A DNA stretch of 64,000 bases from Falciphora oryzae (Eukaryota; Ascomycota; Sordariomycetes; Magnaporthales; Magnaporthaceae): assembly GCA_000733355.1 (NCBI GenBank), contig JNVV01000066.1, forward strand, positions 56,010-120,009, written 5' to 3'. Positions 45,655 to 57,500 of this stretch are shown one piece after another. Both the position numbers and the translations under genes were made by a program. The notes under the pieces were generated by a model. The model ran no database searches, was not told the origin of the DNA, and was given only the letters and a program-made list of their open reading frames with translations. Numbering within the stretch: the first letter of the stretch is position 1; each line of letters opens with the position of its first letter.

Positions 45655-46815
45655 TGTTTTGGTTTGTTAATTTATACGTGAAACTGCTGTTGTTCCTTCT
45701 CTACGGTGCTCTATCAGGACTATGTGAAATCTAATACATGCTGGCCATCATTGTCTCTTTAAATATTCGCGAACCTCCCGCACCCTCGCTGCTTTCGGCC
45801 TTTCTTATGATCTCTCCTAGCCCCATATCGGCCTCCTTTTCTTAATTGCCTGTTGACACAGCCTGGGTTTTAATGGCAATACGTAACAGATCAAACCTCC
45901 ACAGATCACTAAGCTAGAATTGTCCTTACAAATATGTAAGCCACATCCTAGAACATCTGAGGAAGTCGTCGAAAAAGGTTTAGTTATGCCTCTGGAATGC
46001 AAATCACCTTTAGTGTTTGGCACGTGGTTGTCTTTTTAAAGGCATTATCGCAAATATTTGGCACGCTAGCATAGGCGAGAATCTTAGTTTCTGATGAGCC
46101 CCTGAACATCATTGACAATTACTTCACGAAGTTTGTGTGACCCTACGCTGACATGACGTCGCTCCAAGTTCACAAGAAAACTTGTCACTACTTGCCAAAG
46201 CTATTACCGCCTTACTGTCAGCATATTATTCGACGGACAGTTGGATAGCCCGCTGTCACATTGTGTAATTACACCAGCCCCTTTGTAAGCAAAAAACATA
46301 AACAGCGGCATTATATCGCATGGACAGAGAGGAGTGTCACCCACGGGGTCTTGCTAAAGCTCTTAAAATGTTCATGGGTACACTGATGTTTGGCCAAAAT
46401 GTCTGGCGGCACCATGTCGAAATGGAGCTGTCGGCGCGGAATCGGGCGGACCGGAATCGGCCAGGATTCCGACGGAGCCGTTTGCATGTTTACCATGATA
46501 GAGTTAAACGTCCTTGCGGCCGCATGGCGCCAGTGATGTAGGCTTCTGCAGCAGGAGGCAGTGTAACAAGGTCGAGCACAAAAAAGCGTTACTTGAGTGC
46601 ACAATCAGCTTTTTGATCATTCCAACCTGGCCGTAAAATCGAACCCAGTACTTTGTAACAGTTTTCTGCCAGAGAGAAAACCACTCAAATGGCCGGCTTC
46701 ACCCCCTCCTAGACATGTAAGCTGTAAATTCGAGTAGACGCTCGGATAACGGCGGGGGCGTCGCGCGCTCGTCACGTTACGTATGCTCCAGCATGTTGCG
46801 GTGTGAAAACACACC
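45655..46815. other. Intergenic region
   Basis: AT-richer stretch between the hydrolase relic and the dynamin relic. No gene or element recognised. Confidence 0.4.
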
Positions 46816-47256
46816 TTAAGCCGCTGCTTCCTCCACCCATGCTTCTAGCTCTCGTACGACATCACTGCTTTTCTTATTATTCTTCTTCTTGTCCTTCTTG
46901 CTCCTGGGCTTAAACGGCTCCCAAAAGTCTACCTCCTCGTTCGCAAGCCCTGGCTTCGGCTCTGGTTCTGGCTTTGCCTCTAGTGGTTCTGGATCCGATT
47001 TCCCCACGAAGTATCTGACAGTTGAGTATGGCGACTTTACAGCAGCAGGCACAACAGACGCCTCGAAAAGAGAGCCTGCTCGACGCTCATGGATAATGGG
47101 CGGCGGACTCTCGGGTTCATAGGCGGGGTACATGCTGGTGCTCAGCTCTGGTGTTGGCGATTGTCCCCCGATGATAGAAGTGGCTGTCGAGTCGGCGGCG
47201 GCGGAAATGGGTGGATCTGACGGCGGAAAGGCAGTTAGAAACCCAAACGCTAAAGC

Positions 47257-47556
47257 TGTTGGTAGGAGTATGTACTCCTGTAGGCTCGGAGATCTCCAAA
47301 TGAGGTGAACAATGATCCTTTATATCAGAGGATCGATCTATTCTTGTGCACGAAGAGGAAAGGAATCTATCTGCCAGAGAGGGAGCAGAAGGGAGGCTAT
47401 ATATACACGATCCAGATCACCAAAGGGCCCTTCCCCTGCTCCCAGCCTCCGTGGGCTTGCGGGTCCTCGGATCCCGTGATCAGAGATCACGGTACCGGAG
47501 GATCCGGCTCTCTTTGGGCTCTGCCGATTGCCTGCACAGGCCAGTGCAATCCAACA
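47257..47556 (+). mobile_element. Solo LTR in the last intron of the dynamin relic
   Basis: 300 bp from TGTTGGTAGGAGTATG to CCAACA with a perfect 5-bp duplication AAAGC at 47252-47256 and 47557-47561. Same family as 22797-23090, where it is inverted. Inserted before the CTAAC...TCAG acceptor of the host intron. Confidence 0.93.
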
Positions 47557-48241
47557 AAAGCCAATATGTAGGTTGGCTGCCTTTGGTGGTGTTGGAAGGC
47601 ATAGTCATAAAGGCGGTTAAACAGCATAGCAATATAGTGCCAGGCCCCCACTCACAAATAGGTTCTGGTCTTTCGTCGTTAGCGCGAGCGCTACGAAGGC
47701 GCCTGAGGCCCCCCATGCTCTTCTGGAGGGCGGAAAGCAGCTTTTGGCAATGGACACGCTTAGCAATAGCCTCCTCGTCCTCCGAGGTTAGCGCCGAAAC
47801 CTGCTCGTTTATCAGGTCCAGGATCATCTCCGGAGTGAAGAGGTTAGGTAGGTGGCGGATGAGCTATTGCTCGACGGCGAGGTCGGCGATCTCATCGATG
47901 AATCGCTTGAGAGCGACCTGTCGCAAATGAATGGAGGGAGGCGTTAGTGGACCGGATGTAGAACGGGATATTTTGGAATTCTGGGCCCAGATACCCCAAA
48001 AACTGACAAAGAAAAGATCATTGCTTGCTTTATAGTACGCTTCGGAGTAGTCGGCGGCTAGCCCACTTGCCTGTTCCTCCATATCCGCCTCCAAGGTTTC
48101 GAGCTTAGACAAGACACGCACAGCTTCACCAATTTGGATGCCGTAGCTGGGGCTGGGGCTGGACTCGCCCGTTTCTATGGCGGAGGCCAACGGGTTACGT
48201 ATGCTGACGTTGGTTACGGAGGATTGTATTACCTTCTTTAA

Positions 48242-48626
48242 GAGGCTTATTCCGGGCACTCCCCCTTTTTGCTATTGGCACTCACTTTGCCCCATTTTTG
48301 GTCTGTGCACCGCCCGTGCAGTCCGGTTTCGCTGCTTACGAAATTTGGCCCGCGATCCAAATTTGATGCCATTGGTCGCGCATTCGCAACAAAGCTACTA
48401 AAGCCCAGGCATTCAGCCACTAAATTCCCAATTGGCAGCCGGGCTGTGAAGAGGTGCACGCGGAAAAGTGCACGCGGAAGGGTGCACGAAGAAAGGTGCA
48501 AAGTGCACGCCGATTGACCTGCCTTGCTTAGGGATATTTGCGCCTTTGCACTTTTGCACCTTTGCACCTTCGCACCTTTGCCTGCACCGCCAATAGCAAA
48601 AAAGGGGAGTGCCCGGAATAAGCCTC
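48242..48626. mobile_element. hAT-type MITE with 8-bp target duplication
   Basis: 385 bp with terminal inverted repeats of about 38 bp (GAGGCTTATTCCGGGCACTC...) and an 8-bp target duplication TTCTTTAA at 48234-48241 and 48627-48634. The 8-bp duplication points to the hAT superfamily. No transposase is encoded. The interior has tandem GTGCACG-type units (about 48451-48510) and GCACCTTT-type units (about 48545-48585). Element plus duplication equals 393 bp, a multiple of three. Confidence 0.88.
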
Positions 48627-49542
48627 TTCTTTAAAGCCTGAGACCGACGCTGCGCCTGAGCTTTTTTCACCATGTCCGTGAGGTAGTGGTTGTACGTGAT
48701 CGGATGGCCCTCGTAGTGCGGCGCCAAAATCTCCTGAACCTTGCTGTTTAGCTGTCGCTGGCGTTCTTCGATGCCCTGGTCCACGATGGCGGAGATGCCG
48801 CCGACTGTCTTGTCCAGCGCGACATGGTGCAGGGCAGCCAGGGCCATCGAGGTTACGGCCTCGACGATGGAGGCCACCGTCTCTGCCGTGACATCCTTCC
48901 AAGGCCGGCATTGCTTCCTGAATAGCTCGCGGATGATGAGCGGATTGAAGGTCCCGGGAAGCTCGCGGCGCCGGCTCCTCTCTAGTAGGATGGTCACTTC
49001 TTTGAGATAGTCCGACCGCCAGACTCGCCCCGGAACGGTAGGCATAGGGTCCGCTTCGACCTCGTCGTCTTCCAAGATATCTGAAGCTGCCTTCATTGTG
49101 CATCTTCTCCCCAAAGTTGCGCAGGGTATTCTGCACCATGGCCCGGATGCGCTTCGAGCAGCCCTCGTCCGTTTCGGCGTCGCCAAAAAAGGCGTCGCTG
49201 TCGTTGCCCGGAATGGCGGCAGTCATCAGCGCCGAAAACCGCCGGCTGACGCCAAGGAGGTACCTGCGTTGCTCCTTTGGCTGTTGCGCGGATCTCCGAG
49301 TCTCGTAAAGGTGTCCTCGCACTCGCGCATGCGGTTTACCGCGTTTTCACGGGGCGTCGGAAGGTGCTTCCCTAGCACCACGCTAAACCGTTTGCGGAGG
49401 GAAAAAACGCCGAAATGGAAGGGGTCCACCGAACGCCAGGAAAAGAATTCGGCCTCGACCTCGTCCCGCGTATAAATGCCGGCTCCTTCCTCTCGTACCC
49501 CTACCAGCCTTCCTCAAATTTACCAAATTTTAGCATTATGCT

Positions 49543-49840
49543 GTTAGTACACACTGCCAAATTGCATACATTTCCTTAACACCCGCCAATCAGCGACCCA
49601 ACACCAACAACCACGCCCGCTGACGGCGCTAGCAACGGCAGCCTTTCGGCTAATACCCTCCTCGCCGGCCCGTCGGTTCGAAGGAATGCGTTGTTGCCGC
49701 CCCGGCCCCCTAGCTTGTTGGCGCAACCGATTACGCCGTCTCCGTTGCGGAATACGCAACCCCCATTAGGGCCCGGTTAGGGCCAGGAAGGCATTTACGA
49801 CGGCAGCACCGGCATAAGTGCTTTTTTCTTTTCCTTTCCC
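49543..49840 (-). repeat. LINE-derived fragment, inverted copy (left arm)
   Basis: The reverse complement matches 49920-50250 and the 5' part of the LINE relic at 18930-19282. Outer boundary near ATGCTGTTAGTACACACTGC. With the right arm it forms a large imperfect hairpin around a spacer of about 80 bp. Confidence 0.8.
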
Positions 49841-49919
49841 CTCCTACCCCCGGCCTTCCAGCCGTTAGTTTCGGGGATTGCCTCCGGTAGGAGGGGAGGG
49901 GAAAGGAAAAAAAAAAAAG

Positions 49920-50250
49920 GGGGCACCTGTGTCGGTGCTGCCGTTATAGGTGCCTTCCTGGCCCTAACCGGGCCCTGACGGGGGGTTGCGTATTCCGCAA
50001 CGGGGACGGCGTGGTCGGTTGTACTAATGCGCTAAAAAGTCGGTGCGGCAGCGACGCGTTCCTCCGAGCCGACGGGCCGGCGAGGAGGGTGCGTGCTACC
50101 TTATTGGCCGAAGGGGGGGCTGTTGGCAACGGCATGCTGCCGTTGCTAGCGCCGTTAGCGGGCGTGGTTATTGGTGTTGGGTCGCTGATTGGCGGGTGTT
50201 AAGGAAATGTATGCAATTTGGTAGTGTGCACTAACAGCACAATGCTAAGA
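49920..50250 (-). repeat. LINE-derived fragment, inverted copy (right arm)
   Basis: About 330 bp closely related to 18930-19282, sharing the phrases CAACGGGGACGG and GTCGCTGATTGGC. Both right-hand ends lie at a CACAATGCTAAGAT-type junction (CGCAATGCTAAGAT at 19.28 kb). The minus strand reads MPLPTAPPSANKVARTLLAG, homologous to the LINE relic. Confidence 0.8.
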
Positions 50251-50284
50251 TTTGGTGAATCCGCAAGTGGGGATATAGGTGGGG

Positions 50285-51804
50285 ATGGCAAGTTCATTGA
50301 CGGTCAATCAACTTGTGCTGTGTCTTTTGGCCACCGGTTTGTCGTATCAGTTCCCTGCGTTTGCGACCAATGGGTCGCCCGAACCGTTACGACTCGCTCC
50401 GCGTGTTGTTACTAAGAATGCGGCTGTTGGTCGCTGTCGACATCGGCGTCGGGCAAAGCTCGCAGGCCGACCCGATTCATTGCCGACCGCGGGGCTAGTT
50501 GTCACGCCGCGACAGTCAAACCAGCGGCAGCGCCAGGCTAGGACGGACTCCCGCAAGGATGATCTGGAGAGGACGCCGCGTCCTCCGCTGTTCTGTACGT
50601 TATCAGCCTCCTGCATGCCGGTTCCCTCCACGCCTTGCCGCGTCAGCACTGACGATCGTCCGCATCCAGGTCCAGATCAGACCCTGAGCGAAGTCCAATC
50701 CACCAGCACCGCCGACACCAATGGCACGTCACGATCGGGAAGAAGCAGCCCTCGTAAGAAAGAGGTCGCACTTCGCCGCACCCTCGACTGGCCCATCGCC
50801 CGCGTCAACATTACCGAGCTCAAGTCGGTCCCTGCCATGTTGGAAAGCCTGGCCCTGGATTTGAAGAAGATCGCTGATGGCAGGCAATCTCTAATCCCCG
50901 ACATTTTTTGGGTGAGATACAGGCTTTTCTACTCCTCACTTTCACCTATTGCGACTCGGGCTGATATCTTGCCCGACTTCAGGAACCCATGAACGCCGAC
51001 GCGGGCATTTTCGACCAGCCGCACCCCGACTGGTTCTACACTGCGAAAGACGGAGAAGAAGAGCTGAGGGCAGCACATCGTCAGATGCAGAGGATCTGCC
51101 GGAACAGTCTGAAGTGCAAGGACAAGATGGAATACGAGCCGGCGTGGAACGATCTGGTACATTGCCGTGTCCTGGAGGAAGCTCTCGAGGGCCGAAACGC
51201 CGTAGACTTCCGGAACATAACGCTCTGCCGCACGCTCAAGGCGTTTCACGACGACGACCCTGCGCTAAGGGAGAACAAGGTGGACTACGGCATCTTTCTC
51301 CAGCCGGCACGGGGTGGCGACGGGCTCTCCGAGCGCCTTTCGGACCTCGCGAGCGAGAGTATCGACCTCACCCACTTCACCCTCAGCGACTTCGCCCCGA
51401 CCCCGCTGGCCATCAGCATCGAGACCAAAACTCTTCAGGCCAAGCCGATCGAGGGTTCCGTGCAGCTCGCCAACTGGGTTCGCGCCCACTTCCGACAGCT
51501 TGCCAGGGTCGTCGAGCGCCGTGGCCACGACCCGGGCCACCAACTACCCATCCTCCCCCTCATTTACGTCTACAGCAATATGTGGCGGGTAGACTTTGCG
51601 CACCGCTGGGATAGAAAGACCATGATATATGAGGGGATGAGCGTCGGCGACACACACACCGTGTACGGATGTTACCAAATCTGCGCGGCCATTCGGCGGC
51701 TTGCCGTTTGGGTCGAGGAGGACTTCCGGAAATGGTGGTCAAGGACTGCGGAGCTGCCCACGTCGCCAAATGCTCCATTGTCGGCGCCCTCTGCCCAAGG
51801 GTGA
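50285..51804 (+). CDS. PD-(D/E)XK nuclease-like protein (copy B)
   Basis: Two predicted exons, 50285-50911 and 50983-51804, joined across a 71-nt intron (GTGAGA...TTCAG) to about 482 residues. The N-terminal start is uncertain because that half is poorly conserved. The domain begins with the family motif SPRKKEVALRRTL and continues through WNDLVHCRVLEEAL, ENKVDYGIFLQP (predicted Asp) and LAISIETKTLQ (predicted Glu-x-Lys), then LPILPLIYVYSNMWRVDFAH and a helical C-terminus with TVYGCYQICAAIRRLAVWVEE. It appears intact, unlike copy A at 41487-43057, to which it is only distantly similar. The catalytic activity and role are not established for this family. Confidence 0.78.
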
Positions 51805-54507
51805 CCATAGAAAGGCAGGGGGGGCTTCGATCTCGCGGCGTGTGAGGCTCGGAAATGAACATGCGTGTGGTAGGTGCCCGTTGCCCCTGTCGCGTTGATG
51901 GTGCCAGGGGCTTTGCAAAAGCAGTGGTGGGCTCGGCTGGCTGGCCAGCCCTTCGGCTAATTCCGAAATCTGAAGGGCAGCGGCTACATATCTTTCGGAA
52001 CTCGGCCATCACCGGCGGGCGCCCGGCTATGCTGCCAGCCGTCCCAGCGAAAACAGCGAAAGCCGCCGAGTCGGGCCCCAGGGCCGAAGCCCAACGCGCT
52101 AAGCCGCGGGTTTCGTAATCGGCGAGGCCGTGGCTAAAGGCGCTGTGGGCGGGCAGGCATCTCCCCAGGTGGGCCCGCAACCGTGTGTGCGGCAACAGGG
52201 TGTCGGGACGTGGTCGATGGCAGCGACGCCCCCGGGCGTCGAGCTCGGAATATGCCGTCGATATGGCTTTATAAGCCCAGGGGGGAGAGGGCTGGAGCTG
52301 TCCGCCGACCCATTTTCCCAGAAGGAATCGGGACTCTTCGGCTTTGTCGAGCTCAGCTGATTGTCGGCTGATGGAAGGCTGGGGACAGAACCCGGGGTAA
52401 AGGTAGTCGAGGAACGTGTTGGCCGTGGTCAGGTCGNNNNNNNNNNNNNNNNNNNNNNNNNNNNNNNNNNNNNNNNNNNNNNNNNNNNNNNNNNNNNNNN
52501 NNNNNNNNNNNNNNNNNNNNNNNNNNNNNNNNNNNNNNNNNNNNNNNNNNNNNNNNNNNNNNNNNNNNNNNNNNNNNNNNNNNNNNNNNNNNNNNNNNNN
52601 NNNNNNNNNNNNNNNNNNNNNNNNNNNNNNNNNNNNNNNNNNNNNNNNNNNNNNNNNNNNNNNNNNNNNNNNNNNNNNNNNNNNNNNNNNNNNNNNNNNN
52701 NNNNNNNNNNNNNNNNNNNNNNNNNNNNNNNNNNNNNNNNNNNNNNNNNNNNNNNNNNNNNNNNNNNNNNNNNNNNNNNNNNNNNNNNNNNNNNNNNNNN
52801 NNNNNNNNNNNNNNNNNNNNNNNNNNNNNNNNNNNNNNNNNNNNNNNNNNNNNNNNNNNNNNNNNNNNNNNNNNNNNNNNNNAAAAAAAAAAAAAGCCGC
52901 AATAAAAATATAGGGCGAGGCGGGTAAGGAGCATAGGGACGCGGATGAAGGGAGACGCAGGGATATCAGATTCGAGAGACATAGACTGACCTGTTCCGCG
53001 GCTCTTCTGTGCAGCCTCTGCGTCGATATTTACTGCACCGAAGGTCAAAATAGTGCGCTGCTTGCCAGCCTGCTTCGCATCGAGGTGGTTCAGCCGTCGC
53101 TCCGGTTAACACTAAAGCGGGTTCAGCAGTTTCATGGAGGATAACTGGTTGTACTCACCGTATGCCCCTGGGCTAAAGTTGTTTCATGAGCACCTGGGCA
53201 GGCTGTGCCATGGCGGTCGAGATGGTCGATGTTGCTGGCTGGCATGGCAGGCAGGGGGTTAGGGGGGCCACTCTTCCAGCGCTGTGATGCTGGCGCCTTC
53301 GCTGGCTCGGTGGCTGCTGTGGTTGTAGTAGCTCTTGTAAGAGACAGCCAGTTTCAGCAACAGGAGGTCACATCGTACAGGGCGGGGGAGGGGAACCACA
53401 CATCCAGGGCGGCCGACAGGGTTTGTCCGAGTTTCCAAGTCCTAAGCCGGTGCTGGCAGATTGTTCTGCTCGACCAGGCCGCTTCCTGGTGGACTAGACG
53501 CCGGCGTTGATGGCTGGGCGGGCTTTTGTTGGTTATGCAGCTATGGCTTTGGCAATTTGGGCTTGTCCACTACTGCACGAGGTGTAGCCGGCCCCAAGCT
53601 CGCTTTCGAGGGCTGTGGACTCGGGCTGCGTCGATGGCAAATCCCATCGGACGCAGAGGCAGTGGCTTTTTGGGATTCGGTATATGTGCAGCCGCTTCAA
53701 CGCGCCGGCATGGTTGCTGGAGATGGTGGTGCGCTGCCCCGCGTCGGCCGGTCGGTGCATGCGGCTGAAAAGCAAGGAACTGGTCGCGACGAGACCCACA
53801 TTTATCCATGTCTGCCAATGCGCTGACCCACTCCACTTGGCGCCAGTGCTTTTCGAAGTTGGGGAAGCGCTGCTTAGCCTGTGCCGGTCACCTCGTGCAC
53901 AGGGCTCTTCCATCAGAAACGGAGGATCGTGTCATTGGCGTTCCGGGTACATCCAAGTTGGGCCAGAGTCACATCTTGATGATTATGCGGTGGTCTCGCA
54001 CGAAAGCGGGGGTACCTTGCTGCCATTCGTCCAATAGCACCGCCACGACTTCCACTTGGGGGCAAGCGAGCTAGCCGCCACTTTTCAGCCCAACCCCGCC
54101 CTGCGGAATACAGCCGTCCTTTTCTCATCGTCACTGCCGTTGCGATCAGGTCACATTGCTATTGGAAACCATTTAAGATAGCGAGTAAAGTGAACAGATC
54201 CTAGAGCGCTTTGGGTGCGAGAATTTTTGTCAATTTATTCGGACCCATTGAATGCGCGAGATGGCGAAGACGCCACGACGATGGTCGGCTGTTGGCGCTT
54301 ACCGCAACAGGGAATCCTGCAGCTCCCCCGCTTTGTGTAACCTGGTGAGCCTGATCTTCTTTCTGTCCACCAGGGATCCCGTCCTTTCCGTGTTCCTCGC
54401 CGACTTTGCTTCAAGCTTTGCTGCCTTGCGCATTTTCACCCTGCTATCTCTCGTTGCACGCCAACAACACTCGCACCTTCCCCTCTACTCGCGATCGAAC
54501 GCCAGCC
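51805..54507. other. Unassigned region with a large assembly gap
   Basis: No gene recognised on either side of the gap. Sequence from 51890 to 52360 is GC-rich with several inverted short words; the gap is followed by an A13 run. 53.2-54.2 kb is open in several frames but shows no family. The NLR promoter should lie near 54.2-54.5 kb. Confidence 0.4.
52437..52882. other. Assembly gap (446 N)
   Basis: Unknown sequence; the bordering A-rich run suggests a repeat that did not assemble. Confidence 0.99.
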
Positions 54508-57500
54508 ATGTCAGACCCCCAGAAGTACACGGTCGGCTGGATCTGCGCCATCACCACCGAATCCGTAGCAGCCCGGGCCTTCCTCGACGAAGAACACGAC
54601 CGCCCTTGCCAAGTCGCACAGCACGACAACAATAGCTATGTCCTGGGCAGGATCGGCTGCCACAATGTCGTCATTGCCGTTCTGCCTGATGCAGAATACG
54701 GCATAGCGTCCGCGGCGGCAGTAGCCTGAGACATGCTCCACAGTTTCCCGAACGTGCGCATCGGATTGATGGTCGGCATCGGAGGCGGTGCGCCTAGCCG
54801 GAAGCATGATGTCCGACTCGGGGATATTGTAGTCAGCAGTGGTGATGGCGGGAAAGGTGGCGTGCTCCAGTACGACTTTGGCAAGACCATCCAGAATCAG
54901 TCGTTTCAAGAGACGGGATTCTTGGACCAACCACCCACGGTGCTGCGGACGGCTGTGAGCACGCTCAGAGGCACCTACGAGATGAAAGGCCACCAGCTTG
55001 TGGACGATGTGGATATGGCGTCGAAGAAGATCAAGAAGCGAAAAAAGTACACACGGCCTCCTCCAGCAAGCGACAGGCTATACAAAACCGACATTGTGCA
55101 TCCTCCCCACTCACCTGACGGCTGCGACGTCACGTGCGGCAATGACGAGGCCCTCCTGGTGGTCCGAGACGCACGAGATGAAGAGGACGACGATCCCGCG
55201 ATTCACTACGGATTGATTGCCAGCGCAAACCAACTGATGAAGGATGCGTGTATCCGGGACAAGTTGGCAGATGACAAGGGCGTCCTTTGCTTCGAGATGG
55301 AGGCAGCCGGCCTGATGAACCACTTTCCATGCCTGGTGATCCGTGGCATCTGCGACTACTCGGACTCGCACAAGAACAAGGAGTGGCAGGGCTTTGCGGC
55401 AATGATGGCGGCGGCGTATGCGAAGGATCTCCTGCATCAGATCCTACCCAATAAAGTCGAGGAAGAGAGGCGGATCGGTGAAGTACTTAGTTCAGGTTAG
55501 TAGTGCAGTTCTAATTTGTGGAATGCTATCTAACTATGAATAGTGGAACAAGAACTGCAACATATCAGGCCCAAAATAAGCAACATACAGGCGGGAATTG
55601 ACAGTCTAAAGTCAGACAGTCATCTTGATAAGCTCAAGACGTGGCTCTCCCCCCCTGATCCCTCGACAAATCGCAATACGGCAAAGGAAAAGCGGCAGGA
55701 AGGCACTGGGAACTGGTTCGTCACCAGCACAGCTTTCCTCGATTGGAAGTCAGGGTTGCGACGACATTTGTGGTTGCATGGTTTGGCTGGCTGCGGCAAG
55801 ACGGTGCTCACCTCGACGATCCTTGACCATCTGCACGACGCCCGACCCGACTCGTGTGTTTGTCTCGATTTCTTCTTCGACTTCCGCGACAAAGACAAGC
55901 AACATCTGGACAACCTACTACGCTCGCTTGCCTTTCAGTTGTACTCGCAATGTGCCAATGCACAGAAAGACCTCGACACCCTCTTCACGTCGTGTGACAA
56001 CGGCCAGAAGCAACCAGCGACCGTGTCACTCTCTAGGACCGTTCATGGAATGATGCAGCATCCCCAGAAGCTTCAGATCATACTAGATGCTCTTGATGAG
56101 TGTGTCACCAGAGCCGAATTGCTCGACTGGATGAAAACGCTGGCTGGCCCCGATCTCACACATGTTCACCTCGTCGCCACAAGCAGGCGAGAAGAGGAGC
56201 TCGAATCCGGTCTCGGTGGATGGATTCAGAACGACAACAGGATTCCAATAGACAGGGATTCTGTCAACGAGGATATACGCTCCTACGTCAAAGCGAGGCT
56301 CCAGAGAAGCGAAGATTTTCAGAAAAGATGGGCCGCGATGCCCTCCGTGCTAGAAGAGATCGAGTCCGCGATTGGGGTACGGGCTGATGGAATGTAAGTC
56401 ACCGTCACCTTTTTTCCTTCTACCTCCATCATCTCTCTTTCCTCTACCTCCATCGCCTTTCTTTCTTCGACCTCTATCATCTTTCTTGCTTCTATCGTAC
56501 AGCCGGGCAGCGTCAGACGCGGATGCTGACTCCTCGAACAGGTTCAGATGGGCAGCGTGCCAGCTTGATACCCTCGAGCGATGCCTAGATTACGATGAGC
56601 TTACAACCGCTCTCTGTTCTCTGCCACAAGATTTGAACGAAACCTATTCCCGAATTCTTACGAGCATCCCAGAAGGGCGGAGAGACAAGGCGATTCGAAT
56701 CCTCCAATTCCTGGCCTACTCGGACCGGCCCTTGACAGTCCAAGAAGCGGTGGATGCAATCGCCATTCCCCTCGACGCCCATCGCCAATTCGACCCAAAG
56801 TACAGACTGCCATGCCCCAACGAAATCCTACGGTTCTGTTCAAGCCTGGTGTCTCTCATCACGAGACAGTCTGATGAAGGAACGGTGACGGAGCTTGAGT
56901 TGGCCCACTTTTCCGTCAAGGAATACCTAACATCTGAGAGCTCCCCAAAGCCTTTCAGATGCAGACTTTCCGAATCAAACGCTAGGAGTTGCATAACAAG
57001 ATGCTGCCTAGCTTATATTTCTTGCCTGAGTGCCAAAGAGCCAATCGACGAGGTTAGGGCGCAATTCCCGCTGGCGCAGTACTCGGCACGGTATTGGATG
57101 GACCACGCCAAACCTGCAGAGACAGTGGATAATCTCGCGATTACCATCATCGATTTCTTCGAAAATCACGCTGCATATACAATCTGGGGTCGTTTATTTA
57201 ACTCTGATCGCCCTTGGGGGCGCTTTCCGGAACCAAATACCGCATGTCCACTTTATTTCGCATCGCTGGGGGGGCTCAATGCCACTGCCCAGATGCTGCT
57301 GAAGAAGGGTGCAGACGTCAACGCACAGGGCGGCCACTACGGCACCGCTCTCCAGGCTGCCTCAAACCGAGGCCACAGGGACATTGTGCGACTGCTGCTA
57401 AACGCGGGAGCCAACGTCAACGCCCAAGGCGACTACTGCGGCACCGCTCTTTATGCTGCCTCAGACCAAGGCCACAGGGACATCGTGCGACTGCTGCTAA

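Larger units (their letters stand above)
46816..49505 (-). pseudogene. Dynamin-like (Mx-type) GTPase, stalk and GED remnant
   Basis: Read right to left, the sequence follows the stalk of fungal dynamin-like proteins: DEVEAEFFSWRSVDPFHFG, LRKRF, EQRRYLLGVSRRFSALM, DAFFGDAETDEGCSKRIRAM, then ELPGTFNPLIIRELFRKQC, GHPITYNHYLTDMVKKAQAQ, and the GED region QVALKRFIDEIADLAVEQ. An intron (GTGAGT...TCAG) leads to a Pro/Lys-rich tail ending at 46816. The entire N-terminal GTPase domain is missing; the 5' end abuts repeat DNA at about 49.54 kb. Lesions: two frame changes (near 49300 and 49090), TAG at 47864-47866, a 385-bp MITE in the coding sequence and a solo LTR in the last intron. Members are membrane-remodelling GTPases related to antiviral Mx proteins. 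Confidence 0.82.
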
